This document shows, piece after piece, positions 8,878 through 18,281 of a stretch of 64,000 bases of DNA. Both the position numbers and the translations under genes were made by a program. Under the pieces are notes generated by a model. The model did no database searches. It saw only the letters and a list, made by a program, of their open reading frames with translations, and was not told where the DNA came from. Where the stretch lies: positions 1 through 64,000 of the forward strand of contig NZ_JACHYE010000003.1 of assembly GCF_014192645.1 (NCBI RefSeq). Direction: 5' to 3'. The stretch's first letter is position 1. Each line of letters opens with the position of its first letter. The DNA comes from Herbaspirillum sp. Sphag64. Its GTDB lineage: Bacteria > Pseudomonadota > Gammaproteobacteria > Burkholderiales > Burkholderiaceae_D.

Positions 8878-9161
8878 GGCGTCTCCGGTAATGTTTTATA
8901 GGTAATCTGAAGCGGATGTGTTGCGGGCCTTCCTGATCTGATCGGACCCTGATGCACAGAATGAAGTAGAAAACAGTCGACAATCAGAGTCAATCGTTCT
9001 GCAATCAACTTTTTGATTGATTGTGAAGTAATCATCAAGTTGATTGATTGTGGATTGACTTGTTTTTCGTGGATCGCTTAGTCTTGCAGCATAACGAAAA
9101 GCACTGAAATGGATGTCGTGGCAATGACCACGATGCGCAGTGCCACATGATGGAGACAAGC
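8878..9161. promoter_or_regulatory. divergent control region of the rhamnose locus with repeated operator candidates
   Basis: The 284 bp between rhaD (minus) and rhaR (plus) contains a 13-base direct repeat, TTGATTGATTGTG, at 9013-9025 and 9040-9052 (27 bp apart). CAATCAACTT at 9002-9011 is the exact reverse complement of AAGTTGATTG at 9037-9046. DeoR-family repressors commonly bind such repeated A/T-rich sites, so RhaR is the likely ligand (inference). The same stretch must hold the promoters of both operons. Confidence 0.6.
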
Positions 9162-9962
9162 ATGATCAACCACAAACGCCGCAAGCGGCTGCTCGGGCTG
9201 GTGAGCGACCATGGCAACGCTACCGTTGAGCAATTGTGTCAATGGCTCAATGCGTCGGCCGCGACGGTGCGACGTGATATTGCCTGGCTGTCCGAGCGCA
9301 ATATGCTCAACCGCATTCGTGGCGGTGCCGAACAGGTCGCGCCCAAACGCAATCCCTATGCGCTTTCGGGAGAAAGCTTTCAGGCGAGTCTGGCCTGCTT
9401 TCCTGCACAAAAGCGGGCTATCGCCAAATATGCTGCCAGTCTCTGTGAAGATGGCCAGACCATCATCATCAACGGTGGCACCACGACCTTCATGATGGCC
9501 GAATATCTGGCCGACAAGCAGCTCAAGATTCTGACCAATTCCTTCCTGATGGCGGAGCGACTGCTGACCACTAGTGAAAACCAGATCATCGTTCCCGGCG
9601 GTCAGGTTTATCGCGAGCAGAACGTGATCCTGAGCCCCTTCGACAACGACATTACCCAACACCATTACGCCGCTAAGATGTTCATGGGCGTATATGGCCT
9701 GTCGATGCTGGGACTGATGGAAGTTGATCCGCTCCTGATTCAGGCAGAAAAGCGTCTGATCGGTCAGGCAGAAGAGTTGATTGTACTGATCGATAGTTCC
9801 AAGTTTTCCCGCAAGGCTGGTTTGATTCTGTGCGCACTGAACCGAGTCAATTGTCTGATCACCGACGATCAGGCTAGTGATGCGGCGGTACAGATGCTGG
9901 AGCAGGCGGGTGTCAATGTCGTGACGGTGGCAGCAACACCAGAACTGGCGCTGGCGGACTGA
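9162..9962 (+). CDS. rhaR: DeoR-family transcriptional regulator of rhamnose catabolism
   Basis: 266 residues from the ATG at 9162, chosen because GGAGA lies five bases upstream. The N-terminal winged helix (KRRKRLLGLVSDHGNATVEQ, recognition helix near SAATVRRDIAWLSERN) is the DeoR signature. The C-terminal sugar-phosphate-sensing domain (DeoRC) shows INGGTTTFMMAEYL and the end motif LIVLIDSSKFSRKAG. It heads the transport operon and diverges from rhaD-rhaI, as in rhizobial rhamnose loci where RhaR is a negative regulator. The effector is probably a rhamnose-derived metabolite. Confidence 0.87.
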   Translation: MINHKRRKRLLGLVSDHGNATVEQLCQWLNASAATVRRDIAWLSERNMLNRIRGGAEQVAPKRNPYALSGESFQASLACFPAQKRAIAKYAASLCEDGQTIIINGGTTTFMMAEYLADKQLKILTNSFLMAERLLTTSENQIIVPGGQVYREQNVILSPFDNDITQHHYAAKMFMGVYGLSMLGLMEVDPLLIQAEKRLIGQAEELIVLIDSSKFSRKAGLILCALNRVNCLITDDQASDAAVQMLEQAGVNVVTVAATPELALAD

Positions 9963-10058
9963 ACGTCGGCTACCGGAACAGACCCGGCAGCGACTGCAGC
10001 AAAAGGCCAATCGTCCATTCGAGTGTGGCCTTCATTTCACTATAACAGGAGACATTTC

Positions 10059-11081
10059 ATGATAAGAAGAACCGCAGCTACTGCCGCATTGCGCGCAGGG
10101 ATCGCGACCCTGCTGGTCGCTACATTCGGCTGGACTTTACCAGCCATCGCCGCAGACAAGGTACGTATTGCGATGGTCGTCAAGAGTCTGGGTAACGGCT
10201 TTTTCGACGCCGCCCATGAAGGTGCGAAGGAAGCGGCACAACAGCTCGGTGACGTCGAGATCATTTACACCGGCCCCACCACACCGACGGCAGAAGGGCA
10301 GATTGAAATCATCAATTCTCTCATCAGCCAAAAGGTCGATGCCATCGTGATCTCGGCCAATGATGCCAACGCCTTGGTGCCGATTACCAAGAAGGCGATG
10401 CAACGTGGGATCAAGGTCGTGTCCTTTGATAGCGGTATCGCCCGTCAGGGGCGCCTGATGCAACTCAATCCGTCCAATGCCGAGCTGATCGGTCGCAAGC
10501 AGATTCAAATGGCATCTGAAGCCATCGGTGGTAGCGGCGACGTCGCCATTCTGTCGGCCACGGCGCAGGCGACCAATCAGAATATCTGGATTGGCGAAAT
10601 GAAGAAGGCGCTGGCTAAACCGGAGTTTGCCAAAATCAAGCTGGTCGCAACCGTCTATGGTGATGACCAGTCCGACAAGAGCTATCGCGAAGCGATTGGC
10701 CTGTTACGCAGCTATCCCAACCTGAAGGCCATCATTGCGCCAACCACCGTTGGTATCAACGCCGCTGGTAAAGCAGTGGTCGACGAGAAGCTGGTGGGCA
10801 AGGTCTACGTCACTGGTCTGGGATTGCCATCGGAGATGGCAGGGCATGTTAAGAGTGGTGCTGTGAAGAGCTTTGCAATTTGGAATCCGATCGATCTCGG
10901 TTATGCCTCCACCTATGCGGCCTATGAGTTTGTCAAAGGCCGCGCCCAGGGTAAGCCGGGCGAAACGATTGCTGTTGGCCGGATGGGTAGCATCAAGCTC
11001 GACGACAGCGGTGAAGCTGCGCTGGCACCGCCGTTCACTTACGACGCCAGCAATGTCGATAAATTTGCCAAGATTTTCTGA
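10059..11081 (+). CDS. rhaS: rhamnose ABC transporter, periplasmic substrate-binding protein
   Basis: 340 residues starting at the ATG with AGGAGA upstream. A cleavable signal peptide ends near PAIAA (about 32). The mature part is a type I periplasmic binding protein (ribose-binding family), with IAMVVKSLGNGFFDAAHEGA and VDAIVISANDANALVPI. It captures L-rhamnose in the periplasm and delivers it to the RhaPQT importer. Despite the name it is not the enterobacterial RhaS regulator. An intercistronic hairpin follows, which may raise its transcript level above that of the later genes. Confidence 0.9.
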   Translation: MIRRTAATAALRAGIATLLVATFGWTLPAIAADKVRIAMVVKSLGNGFFDAAHEGAKEAAQQLGDVEIIYTGPTTPTAEGQIEIINSLISQKVDAIVISANDANALVPITKKAMQRGIKVVSFDSGIARQGRLMQLNPSNAELIGRKQIQMASEAIGGSGDVAILSATAQATNQNIWIGEMKKALAKPEFAKIKLVATVYGDDQSDKSYREAIGLLRSYPNLKAIIAPTTVGINAAGKAVVDEKLVGKVYVTGLGLPSEMAGHVKSGAVKSFAIWNPIDLGYASTYAAYEFVKGRAQGKPGETIAVGRMGSIKLDDSGEAALAPPFTYDASNVDKFAKIF

Positions 11082-11093
11082 TCTGCGTCAGGT

Positions 11094-11126
11094 CGGGACG
11101 ACTTGATGCCCACCGGTGTCGTCCCG
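11094..11126 (+). terminator. intercistronic hairpin between rhaS and rhaT
   Basis: A perfect 9-bp inverted repeat CGGGACGAC / GTCGTCCCG encloses a 15-base loop. No T run follows, so it is more likely a partial terminator or an RNA-stabilising hairpin, as is common after genes for abundant binding proteins. Confidence 0.5.
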
Positions 11127-11183
11127 CGCATCACGATTTGCGTGGGGGTGTTCTCTGCATTCCAATATCATTACTGAACCGAC

Positions 11184-12809
11184 ATGTCTTCTTCTGTCTT
11201 ATCTGTCCATGACAGCCTGTTTTCGGGCTCGCAGCTTGTCCCTGAAGGTATTGCGTCGACTGTGGCCGATCAGGCGCAGGCACCAGTACTGGAATTGTCC
11301 GGCATCAGCAAACGCTTTCAGGGCATTGTAGCGCTCCAGGATGTCGGCTTTTCCCTGCGTCCTGGCGAAGTCATGGCCTTGCTGGGCGAAAATGGTGCCG
11401 GCAAATCCACGCTGGTCAAGATCCTGACGGGAATTCATCAACCCGACGAAGGCGCGATCCGGCTTGGTGGCAAGACAGTCTCGTTTGCCACGCCGCAGGC
11501 TGCGATACAAGCGGGTATCACGGCGGTACACCAGGAAACCGTCATGTTTGAAGAGCTGACGGTGGCCGAGAATATCTATATCGGCCGTCAGCCGTTGCGC
11601 GGCATGCCGGGACGGATTGATTGGCAACGCATGCAGAGCGAGGCGGCGCAACTATTTGCCCGGCTTGAGGTCGAGTTGCCGGTGACGGCGAAGGTCAAGG
11701 ACCTGAGCGTGGCGCAACGGCATTTTGTTGAAATTGCCCGTGCCTTGTCGCAGCAGGCACAGGTGGTCATCATGGATGAGCCGACTGCGGCTTTGTCACA
11801 GCGCGAAATCCGTGAACTGTATCGGATCATCGGACAGCTGCGTGCTAGCGGTACGGCCGTGATTTTCATTTCACACAAGTTCGATGAGATATTTGCTGTT
11901 GCCGATCGCTACACGGTACTGCGCGATGGCTGCTTCATCGCCGCTGGCGCGTTGGCTGATATCAGTGAACCGCAACTGGTGGCCCTCATGGTCGGACGCG
12001 AAGTCGGGCAAGTCTTCCCCCATCACGAGATTGCCGACCCTGAGGCTGCACCGGTGGTGCTGGAGGTGGAGCATTTTTCGCATCCGACTGAATTCCACGA
12101 CGTCAGCTTCAGCTTGCGGCGCGGTGAGGTCATCGGATTTTATGGCCTCGTCGGTGCCGGTCGTTCCGAGTTGATGCAGGCCTTGTTTGGGCTCTCTCCA
12201 GCGGCGCACGGCACGTTGCGTATGGAAGGCCAGACCTTGCGGATTACCTCGCCAGCACAAGCGATTGCGGCCGGTATCGCCTATGTGCCGGAAGATCGTC
12301 AGCATCAAGGTGTCTTGCTGTCATTGCCGATATTTCAAAATATTACCTTACCGGTGCTCTCCGGTTTTGGCTTCTTTTTACGCCGGCATCGCCGGCGCGA
12401 AATGGAGATCAGCCGGCGTTTGAGCACCCAGCTTGAACTCAAGGCAACCCATTTTCATCAGCAGGTTGCGCAACTCTCAGGCGGCAATCAGCAAAAGGTG
12501 GTGCTCGCCAAATGGCTGGCGACCAATCCACGCGTAATCATTCTCGATGAGCCAACCAAAGGCATTGATATCGGCTCCAAGGCAGCGGTACACCGGTTCA
12601 TTAGTGAGCTGGTGCAACAGGGGCTGGCGGTCATTCTGGTCTCGTCCGAGTTGCCGGAGGTACTGGGCATGGCGGATCGAGTGGTGGTGATGCATCAGGG
12701 TACCGTCCAGGAGGAGTTTGCGCGGCATGAGGCAACGCCGGAACTGCTCATGGCCGCCGCCTCAGGAAGTAGCCAGCATGCGCCGGCGCCATGCCATTTT
12801 TCTTCATAG
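11184..12809 (+). CDS. rhaT: rhamnose ABC transporter, duplicated ATP-binding protein
   Basis: 541 residues with two ABC cassettes, as in RbsA-type sugar importers. The first has Walker A GENGAGKSTL and Walker B VVIMDEPTAAL with a weak signature. The second has a degenerate P-loop (GLVGAGRSEL, arginine instead of lysine) but a good signature LSGGNQQKVVLAKWL and Walker B VIILDEPTKGID. This asymmetry is normal for the family. It powers rhamnose import with RhaP and RhaQ. The first 30 residues ahead of the first cassette have no known domain, and the ribosome-binding site is weak, so the start is less certain. Confidence 0.9.
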   Translation: MSSSVLSVHDSLFSGSQLVPEGIASTVADQAQAPVLELSGISKRFQGIVALQDVGFSLRPGEVMALLGENGAGKSTLVKILTGIHQPDEGAIRLGGKTVSFATPQAAIQAGITAVHQETVMFEELTVAENIYIGRQPLRGMPGRIDWQRMQSEAAQLFARLEVELPVTAKVKDLSVAQRHFVEIARALSQQAQVVIMDEPTAALSQREIRELYRIIGQLRASGTAVIFISHKFDEIFAVADRYTVLRDGCFIAAGALADISEPQLVALMVGREVGQVFPHHEIADPEAAPVVLEVEHFSHPTEFHDVSFSLRRGEVIGFYGLVGAGRSELMQALFGLSPAAHGTLRMEGQTLRITSPAQAIAAGIAYVPEDRQHQGVLLSLPIFQNITLPVLSGFGFFLRRHRRREMEISRRLSTQLELKATHFHQQVAQLSGGNQQKVVLAKWLATNPRVIILDEPTKGIDIGSKAAVHRFISELVQQGLAVILVSSELPEVLGMADRVVVMHQGTVQEEFARHEATPELLMAAASGSSQHAPAPCHFSS

Positions 12810-12836
12810 ATCTGCCTTTGTTTTGTGGAGTCGTTC

Positions 12837-13895
12837 ATGTCAGTAACATCTTTTTCTGGTACCGCTACTGGCTTCGGTGCCAGAATTCTGCGCGGCCCGC
12901 GTGAGCCATTGCTGGCGCTCCTGATCACGCTGTTGATCGCACTGGTTGGCTGGCGTGCTCCGGTGTTCCTGAGCCTGCACAGTATGGACAATTTGCTCAC
13001 CGACAGTGCCTTGATCATCATGTTGGCGCTGATCCAGATGCTAGTGATCGTGACCCGCGGAATTGACTTGTCGGTAGCATCGAATCTGGCCTTGTCGGGC
13101 ATGATGGCGGCACTGCTGGCCATGCATTTCCCGCAACTTCCGGTCGAACTGGTAATTCTGTTCTCGGTGGCGATTGGCCTGACACTGGGCTTGCTCAACG
13201 GTTGGTTGATTGGTTATCTCTCATTGCCGCCTATCGTGGTCACGCTGGGTAGCATGAGCGTCTATCGCGGCCTGGTCTTTGTGCTCTCCGGCGGTGCCTG
13301 GGTCTCGTCGCGCAATATGCCGGCCGACTTCATTGCTTTTCCACTGACGCGGCTGGCCGGACTGACCTATCTGGTGTGGCTGGCGCTGCTGGCGGTGATT
13401 GCACTCTGGTCACTGGTACGCTACACCCGTTTTGGCCGCGATCTGTATGCCATTGGTAATGATCCAGTAGCGGCTGGTTATGTCGGTATCAAGGCACCTC
13501 AGCGGCTGCTTTGGACCTATGGCCTGTCGGGCGCGATGGCAGGCTTGTGTGGATATCTCTGGGTGGCCCGTTATGCCGTGGCCTATTCTGAAATTGCCTA
13601 TGGCTTTGAGCTGACCGTCATCGCTGCCTGCGTGATCGGTGGGATCAGCATTGCCGGTGGTGTCGGCAATATCAGCGGGGCAGTACTGGGGGCATTATTC
13701 CTGGCGGTCATCAGCAATGCCTTGCCGATCGTACAGATTTCACCGTTCTGGCAAAGTGCCCTGACTGGCATCGTGATCCTCTGCGCTGTCATCATCAATG
13801 GCCGTGGTGAGAAAAAACGTCACAAGCAAATCCTGCCTTTACATTTTCACGCTGTCAGTAAAACCAGCAAGACCATCACGAGGATGCCGTCATGA
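12837..13895 (+). CDS. rhaP: rhamnose ABC transporter permease
   Basis: 352 residues from the ATG at 12837, with GTGGAG six bases upstream; an earlier in-frame GTG overlaps this ribosome-binding site. It is a very hydrophobic RbsC/AraH-type inner-membrane protein with about eight to ten membrane segments and the family motif GLLNGWLIGYLSLPPIVVTL. It forms the channel together with RhaQ. The stop codon overlaps the rhaQ start by four bases (ATGA), which suggests coupled translation. Confidence 0.9.
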   Translation: MSVTSFSGTATGFGARILRGPREPLLALLITLLIALVGWRAPVFLSLHSMDNLLTDSALIIMLALIQMLVIVTRGIDLSVASNLALSGMMAALLAMHFPQLPVELVILFSVAIGLTLGLLNGWLIGYLSLPPIVVTLGSMSVYRGLVFVLSGGAWVSSRNMPADFIAFPLTRLAGLTYLVWLALLAVIALWSLVRYTRFGRDLYAIGNDPVAAGYVGIKAPQRLLWTYGLSGAMAGLCGYLWVARYAVAYSEIAYGFELTVIAACVIGGISIAGGVGNISGAVLGALFLAVISNALPIVQISPFWQSALTGIVILCAVIINGRGEKKRHKQILPLHFHAVSKTSKTITRMPS

Positions 13896-14917
13896 GCACA
13901 ACAAGTCTCCCCCCATCGCATACCTCTTCGGTCAATCCATCCCGTTATCGCATCAATGACCGTGGGCAGTGGCGTCTGGCAGATGTCCTCAATCACTGGG
14001 AATTTTTACTGGGCATGCTGTTGCTGGCAGTGTTTTGCATCAACAGTCTGTTTTTGCCGCATTTTCTGGATATCTATAACCTGGCCGACAGCACCTTCAA
14101 TTTCAATGAAAAGGCCTTGATTGCGCTGCCGATGGCCTTGCTGATTATTTGCCGGGAAATCGATATTTCGGTCTCGGCCATCATTGCACTATCGTCGGTA
14201 GCCATTGGACTGGCCAATCACGAAGGGATACCCGCGCCGGGCCTGTATGTGATCGGCATTGGTACCGGCGCACTGTGTGGTTTGCTCAATGGTACGCTGG
14301 TGACCCGATTCGCACTGCCATCGATTGTTGTCACGATTGGGTCCATGTCGCTGTTCCGTGGACTGGCCAGCGTGGTTCTGGGGGATCAGGCATTCACCAA
14401 TTATCCCGAGTTACTCAGCGATTGGGGGCAGGGCTACTTCTTTGAGATCGTGCCGCGGTCGTTCGTCATCCTCATCGTCGCCGCGATCCTGTTTGCCCTG
14501 TTGCTGCATGCCACCGTCTGGGGCCGTCGTTTATACGCGATTGGTAACAATCCGGTAGCCGCGCGATTTTCCGGGATTGCAGTGGACCGTTATCGGCTGA
14601 TGCTGTTCATCCTCACCGGTGCCATGGCGGGGCTCGCCTCCTGCTTGCTGACCGGTCGCATTGGCAGCACCCGCCCCAATATCGCCATGGGCTGGGAGTT
14701 GGAAATCATCACCGTCGTCATTCTGGGCGGTGTCAGTATCAGCGGCGGAGCCGGTAGCATCGGTGGTGTGCTGTTGGCGGTGCTGACGCTGGGCATGGTT
14801 ACCTACGGTCTGGCACTGGCAAATATTCCCGGGATCATCATGACCATCGTGATTGGCTTGCTGCTGCTGATCACCATTGCTGTGCCACGTCTGTTGCGCG
14901 GCAAGCAGCGCCGCTAG
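13892..14917 (+). CDS. rhaQ: rhamnose ABC transporter permease
   Basis: 341 residues, second RbsC/AraH-type permease of the importer. The family motif is [20 protein letters not shown] and there are about eight to ten hydrophobic segments. The first 45 residues are polar and cytoplasmic. It overlaps rhaP by four bases. Assignment of P versus Q follows the gene order of the rhizobial locus and could be swapped. Confidence 0.89.
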   Translation: MSTTSLPPSHTSSVNPSRYRINDRGQWRLADVLNHWEFLLGMLLLAVFCINSLFLPHFLDIYNLADSTFNFNEKALIALPMALLIICREIDISVSAIIALSSVAIGLANHEGIPAPGLYVIGIGTGALCGLLNGTLVTRFALPSIVVTIGSMSLFRGLASVVLGDQAFTNYPELLSDWGQGYFFEIVPRSFVILIVAAILFALLLHATVWGRRLYAIGNNPVAARFSGIAVDRYRLMLFILTGAMAGLASCLLTGRIGSTRPNIAMGWELEIITVVILGGVSISGGAGSIGGVLLAVLTLGMVTYGLALANIPGIIMTIVIGLLLLITIAVPRLLRGKQRR

Positions 14918-14930
14918 CCAAGGAGTGCAG

Positions 14931-15272
14931 ATGGAACAAAAAGAACAAAGAGAACAGAACGCACAGATCGCCTTCACGATGCAGTTGCGAGCAGGCTGTG
15001 CTGACGAATACCGCCGTCGCCACGATGCGTTGTGGCCCGAGCTGGGGGAGCTGCTGCGTGCTGCCGGAATCAGTGACTACAGCATCTTTCTCGACGCTGA
15101 CAGCGGCAAACTGTTTGCCGTGTTACGGCGCAGCGGTGCCCATGGTATGGATGATTTGCCCTCACACCCGCTCATGCAACGCTGGTGGCGTTACATGGCG
15201 GATTTGATGGAAACCGGCCCTGATCAGCGTCCACTGACGTTCGATTTGCAGCCGCTATTTCATCTGGAATAA
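14931..15272 (+). CDS. rhaM: L-rhamnose mutarotase
   Basis: 113 residues; ATG at 14931 has AAGGAG seven bases upstream, which excludes a longer reading. The protein interconverts the alpha and beta anomers of L-rhamnose. The family's conserved elements are visible: the histidine and Trp-Pro in [10 protein letters not shown] (about 29-38), the tyrosine in ISDYSIFLD, and the paired tryptophans in [12 protein letters not shown]. This family is also called RhaU. An unusual charged start (MEQKEQREQ) precedes the usual family beginning. Confidence 0.9.
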   Translation: MEQKEQREQNAQIAFTMQLRAGCADEYRRRHDALWPELGELLRAAGISDYSIFLDADSGKLFAVLRRSGAHGMDDLPSHPLMQRWWRYMADLMETGPDQRPLTFDLQPLFHLE

Positions 15273-15302
15273 GTGTTTTTCACCGCGAAGGATCGGGAAT
15301 TC

Positions 15303-16730
15303 ATGGTTGAAGCCTTAGCCGTGTTCGATATCGGCAAAACCAATATCAAACTGACACTGGTCGATGACGATGGCCGCGAACTGGTGGTACGTCGTCGCGC
15401 CAATGTGATCCGTCATGATGGCCTGTATCCGCATCATGACGTCACAGCAATTGAAAGCTGGCTGCTGGCTACGCTGAAAGAGCTGGCCCAGCAGGCCAAT
15501 ATTACCGCCATCGTACCCATTACCCACGGCGCGACTGCGGCGCTGGTGGATGCGCTTGATCTGGTATTGCCCATTGTCGATTACGAGCAAGGTTTGCCCG
15601 ATGCCGCACTGGCGCAACAGTATGAGGCGCTGCGTGCACCATTTGGCCAGACCTGTTCACCTTTGTTAGGGCAGGGCCTGAATCTGGGACGTCAACTCCA
15701 TTGGCTACAGCAGCGCTATCCTGATGCCTTTGGCCGCGCACGTCATCTCCTGATGTATCCCCAGTATTGGGCCTGGCGACTCTGCGGCGTGGCCGCCGCT
15801 GAAGTGAGCTCGCTGGGCTGCCATACGGACTTGTGGCAACCCGCACAGGCTGATTATTCGACACTGGTCAGTACTTGCGGCTGGTTACCGCTGATGCCGC
15901 CGCTACGCGCTGCCTGGGATGTGTTGGGGAACTTGCAGCCCCATCTGGCAGCGGCTACCGGGCTTTCGCCCGCATGTCGCATTCTGTGCGGAGCGCATGA
16001 CAGCAATGCCTCGCTGCTGCGCTATCTCAAGGCGACGCGAGAAGGTCCGCGGACGGTGCTTTCCACTGGAACCTGGGTCATTGCCGCCGCGCTGGATGGC
16101 CGAGCAGAGCACTTGCAGGAACAAAGCGACATGCTTTGCAATGTCAATGTGCTGGGCCAGCCGGTCAGCTGCATGCGCTTCATGGGCGGTCGGGAGTTTG
16201 CCGAGCTGGCTGGCTCGCCGACCCAGGTATGCGACATCGCTGACCTTCAGATGCTGATCGATCAACACAGCATGGCTTTGCCAAGTTTTGCCGACTGCGG
16301 TGGACCTTTTGCCGGTAAAGTCGGACGTTTGCTTGGGCCATTGCCAGCATCCGCGGCGCAGCGCTATGCCATGGCAACGCTGTATTGTGTCTTGATGACC
16401 GAATATTGTCTGGAGTTACTCGATGTCCAGACGCCAGTGGTGGTAGAGGGAAGTTTTACGGCCAATCCATATTTTGCGCCTTTGCTCGCCAGCCTCGCCG
16501 GTACGCCTGCCGTCTATTGCTCTAGCGATAACAGCGGCACCACGGCTGGTGGCTGGCTGTTACACCACTGGCAGGAAAATGAGCGGTCTGCCCAACTAAC
16601 GCTGCCTGCCGTGGCTACGCCGTTGCCATTACGCGGCTGGCAAGCCTATCGTCAGCAGTGGCGCATACTGATAGAGGAGCTCTCCGAGGCGGGCATTGCA
16701 TCGGCGTCGATTCCCGTCACCATTGCCTGA
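15303..16730 (+). CDS. rhaK: FGGY-family carbohydrate kinase, probable rhamnulokinase
   Basis: 475 residues. The actin-like ATPase fold begins with VFDIGKTNIKLTLV (phosphate 1 motif) and has the second-domain signature LSTGTWVIAA and the late glycine-rich DNSGTTAGGWLLH. It should phosphorylate L-rhamnulose before aldol cleavage. In rhizobia the equivalent RhaK is also needed for transport by the RhaSTPQ importer. The ATG at 15303 fits the usual family start; a GTG at 15273 is possible but adds nine residues not typical for the family. It is last in the plus-strand operon. Confidence 0.87.
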   Translation: MVEALAVFDIGKTNIKLTLVDDDGRELVVRRRANVIRHDGLYPHHDVTAIESWLLATLKELAQQANITAIVPITHGATAALVDALDLVLPIVDYEQGLPDAALAQQYEALRAPFGQTCSPLLGQGLNLGRQLHWLQQRYPDAFGRARHLLMYPQYWAWRLCGVAAAEVSSLGCHTDLWQPAQADYSTLVSTCGWLPLMPPLRAAWDVLGNLQPHLAAATGLSPACRILCGAHDSNASLLRYLKATREGPRTVLSTGTWVIAAALDGRAEHLQEQSDMLCNVNVLGQPVSCMRFMGGREFAELAGSPTQVCDIADLQMLIDQHSMALPSFADCGGPFAGKVGRLLGPLPASAAQRYAMATLYCVLMTEYCLELLDVQTPVVVEGSFTANPYFAPLLASLAGTPAVYCSSDNSGTTAGGWLLHHWQENERSAQLTLPAVATPLPLRGWQAYRQQWRILIEELSEAGIASASIPVTIA

Positions 16731-16804
16731 TCAGATGCACGTGAGGACAAGATCAACCTGAACCATCGTGATGGAAAGGGTATTTACACAATTCTGAAAA
16801 AAGT

Positions 16805-16833
16805 TGAATCCAAATCGACACCGGCTTCGTATA
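16805..16833 (+). promoter_or_regulatory. candidate ECF-sigma promoter of the fasciclin gene
   Basis: TGAATCC (16805-16811), 16 bases, then CGTATA (16828-16833), about 65 bases before the start codon. A TGAATCC/TGATCC box and a CGTA box at this spacing is the kind of promoter used by several ECF sigma factors. Linkage to the ECF gene at 17691 is inference. Confidence 0.4.
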
Positions 16834-16897
16834 AGACTATGCGTGACAAAGCAGTCATTGCCTTACGATCAATCGATTCAACTTTAAAGGAATTGCC

Positions 16898-17452
16898 ATG
16901 AACAAGCTGACTCAAGCGCTGATTTTTTCAGCCGCCCTAGCAACAACTGGTCTGGTCGCAGCCGCCGACACCGTCATGGTTGGCGGACAAAGCATGTTTC
17001 CGACCAAGGATATCGTCGATAACGCCGTCAATTCTGCCGATCACACCACACTGGTGACAGCGGTCAAGGCTGCGGGTCTGGTCGACACTCTGAAGGGCAA
17101 GGGTCCCTTTACCGTATTTGCACCGACCAATGCTGCTTTTGCCAAGTTACCGGCAGGGACGGTCGATAGCCTGGTCAAGCCAGAAAACAAGCCCACATTG
17201 ACCAAGATCCTGACCTATCACGTGGTCGCCGGTAAATACGACTTCAACGCTCTGGCCAGCGCCATCCAGCAGCATGCAGGTATGGCCGAGCTGCCAACGG
17301 TCAGCGGCGGCAAACTTATGTTCATGATGAATGGTGCACACAATATCCAGGTCAAGGATGAGTCAGGTAACGTCGCCAGCATCAGCACCTACGACGTCTA
17401 TCAATCCAATGGCGTCATCAACGTCATCGATACCGTTCTGATTCCCAAATAA
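16898..17452 (+). CDS. secreted fasciclin (FAS1) domain protein
   Basis: 184 residues with a signal peptide ending near VAAADT (about 23) and a single FAS1 domain. The two conserved FAS1 boxes are seen: GPFTVFAPTNAAFAKLP and ILTYHVVAGKYDF, followed by the end box NGVINVIDTVLIPK. Such proteins are exported to the periplasm or medium and have roles in adhesion. AAGGA precedes the ATG. The neighbouring ECF sigma/anti-sigma pair is a frequent genomic partner of bacterial FAS1 genes, so it is probably controlled by it. Confidence 0.9.
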   Translation: MNKLTQALIFSAALATTGLVAAADTVMVGGQSMFPTKDIVDNAVNSADHTTLVTAVKAAGLVDTLKGKGPFTVFAPTNAAFAKLPAGTVDSLVKPENKPTLTKILTYHVVAGKYDFNALASAIQQHAGMAELPTVSGGKLMFMMNGAHNIQVKDESGNVASISTYDVYQSNGVINVIDTVLIPK

Positions 17453-17468
17453 ATGTGAGCCAATATTG

Positions 17469-17497
17469 CCACGCATGGCGGTGATACGCCTGCGTGG
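17469..17497 (+). terminator. hairpin after the fasciclin gene
   Basis: CCACGCA-T-GGCG, loop GTGATA, CGCC-TGCGTGG: an 11-bp stem with one bulge, 15 bases after the stop codon. No T run follows, so termination efficiency is uncertain. Confidence 0.45.
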
Positions 17498-17690
17498 TGG
17501 TCACTAGCAATAACGATTGGAAGCTACTAACTAGCATGGATAGATTCATTCTGGATGCGTTTTGTCGTATTTTTGTTGTCTTGTTGTCGGGCCGTTCGGG
17601 CTCGACAATCTACGCCATAATCATGGTCAGGCGAGCGAAGGTGCACCAGCAACCGTGCCAACGTCGGCATTACCATCGAACTGGATTTGT

Positions 17691-18281
17691 ATGGCGTTTC
17701 CCGATAACGAGCAATTAAAGCGCTTGCTGGCGGCTGTTGCCAGACAAGATCGACAGTCTTTTGAGCAACTCTATACGGCGACGGCACCCAAGTTGCTCGG
17801 CTACGCCATGCGCGTGCTGCGGCAGCAGGAAATCGCTGAAGAGGTCTTGCAGGAGAGCTTCGTCAACATATGGAGCCACGCGGCCGACTACCAAAGCAGT
17901 CTGGCGGCCCCATTGACCTGGATGACTTCCATCGTGCGCAACAAGGCGCTCGATTTTCTGCGCAGCCCCAATGAACTCACCTCAACTCAACACAACAGCC
18001 TGGAAGACCCGGATATGCAAGACCTGATGCTCTCTCTCGAAAGCGCAGCCCTCAAGCCAGCCGATGCCTTGCAATTCAGTCAGGAAGCGCTGGCGTTGGC
18101 GCGTTGCCTGCAGCGGCTCGATGGCGCGCAGCGTCAGGCCATTGCAATGGCGTTCTATCACGATCTCACTCATGGTGAGGTCGCCAGCCAGCTCAATCTG
18201 CCATTGGGAACCGTCAAGACCTGGATTCGGCGTGGCCTGTCCAGTCTGCACGGCTGTATGAGCAAGTTGGGAGGCGTATGA
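17691..18281 (+). CDS. ECF RNA polymerase sigma factor
   Basis: 196 residues. Region 2 (SFEQLYTATAPKLLGYAMRV ... VLQESFVNIWSHAADY) and region 4 (LDGAQRQAIAMAFYHDLTHG ... LPLGTVKTWIRRGLSSL) are clear, with no extra domains, as in SigK/RpoE-like ECF factors. The start at the ATG in front of AFPDNEQL is preferred over an upstream in-frame start because the longer N-terminus is unlike the family. It overlaps the anti-sigma gene by four bases. It probably directs its own operon and the fasciclin gene. Confidence 0.88.
   Translation: MAFPDNEQLKRLLAAVARQDRQSFEQLYTATAPKLLGYAMRVLRQQEIAEEVLQESFVNIWSHAADYQSSLAAPLTWMTSIVRNKALDFLRSPNELTSTQHNSLEDPDMQDLMLSLESAALKPADALQFSQEALALARCLQRLDGAQRQAIAMAFYHDLTHGEVASQLNLPLGTVKTWIRRGLSSLHGCMSKLGGV

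Noticed and set aside
9078-10010. 310-codon antisense reading frame over rhaR
   Set aside because: Opposite strand of a clear DeoR regulator; composition is odd (rich in His, Gln, Cys) and no domain is visible.
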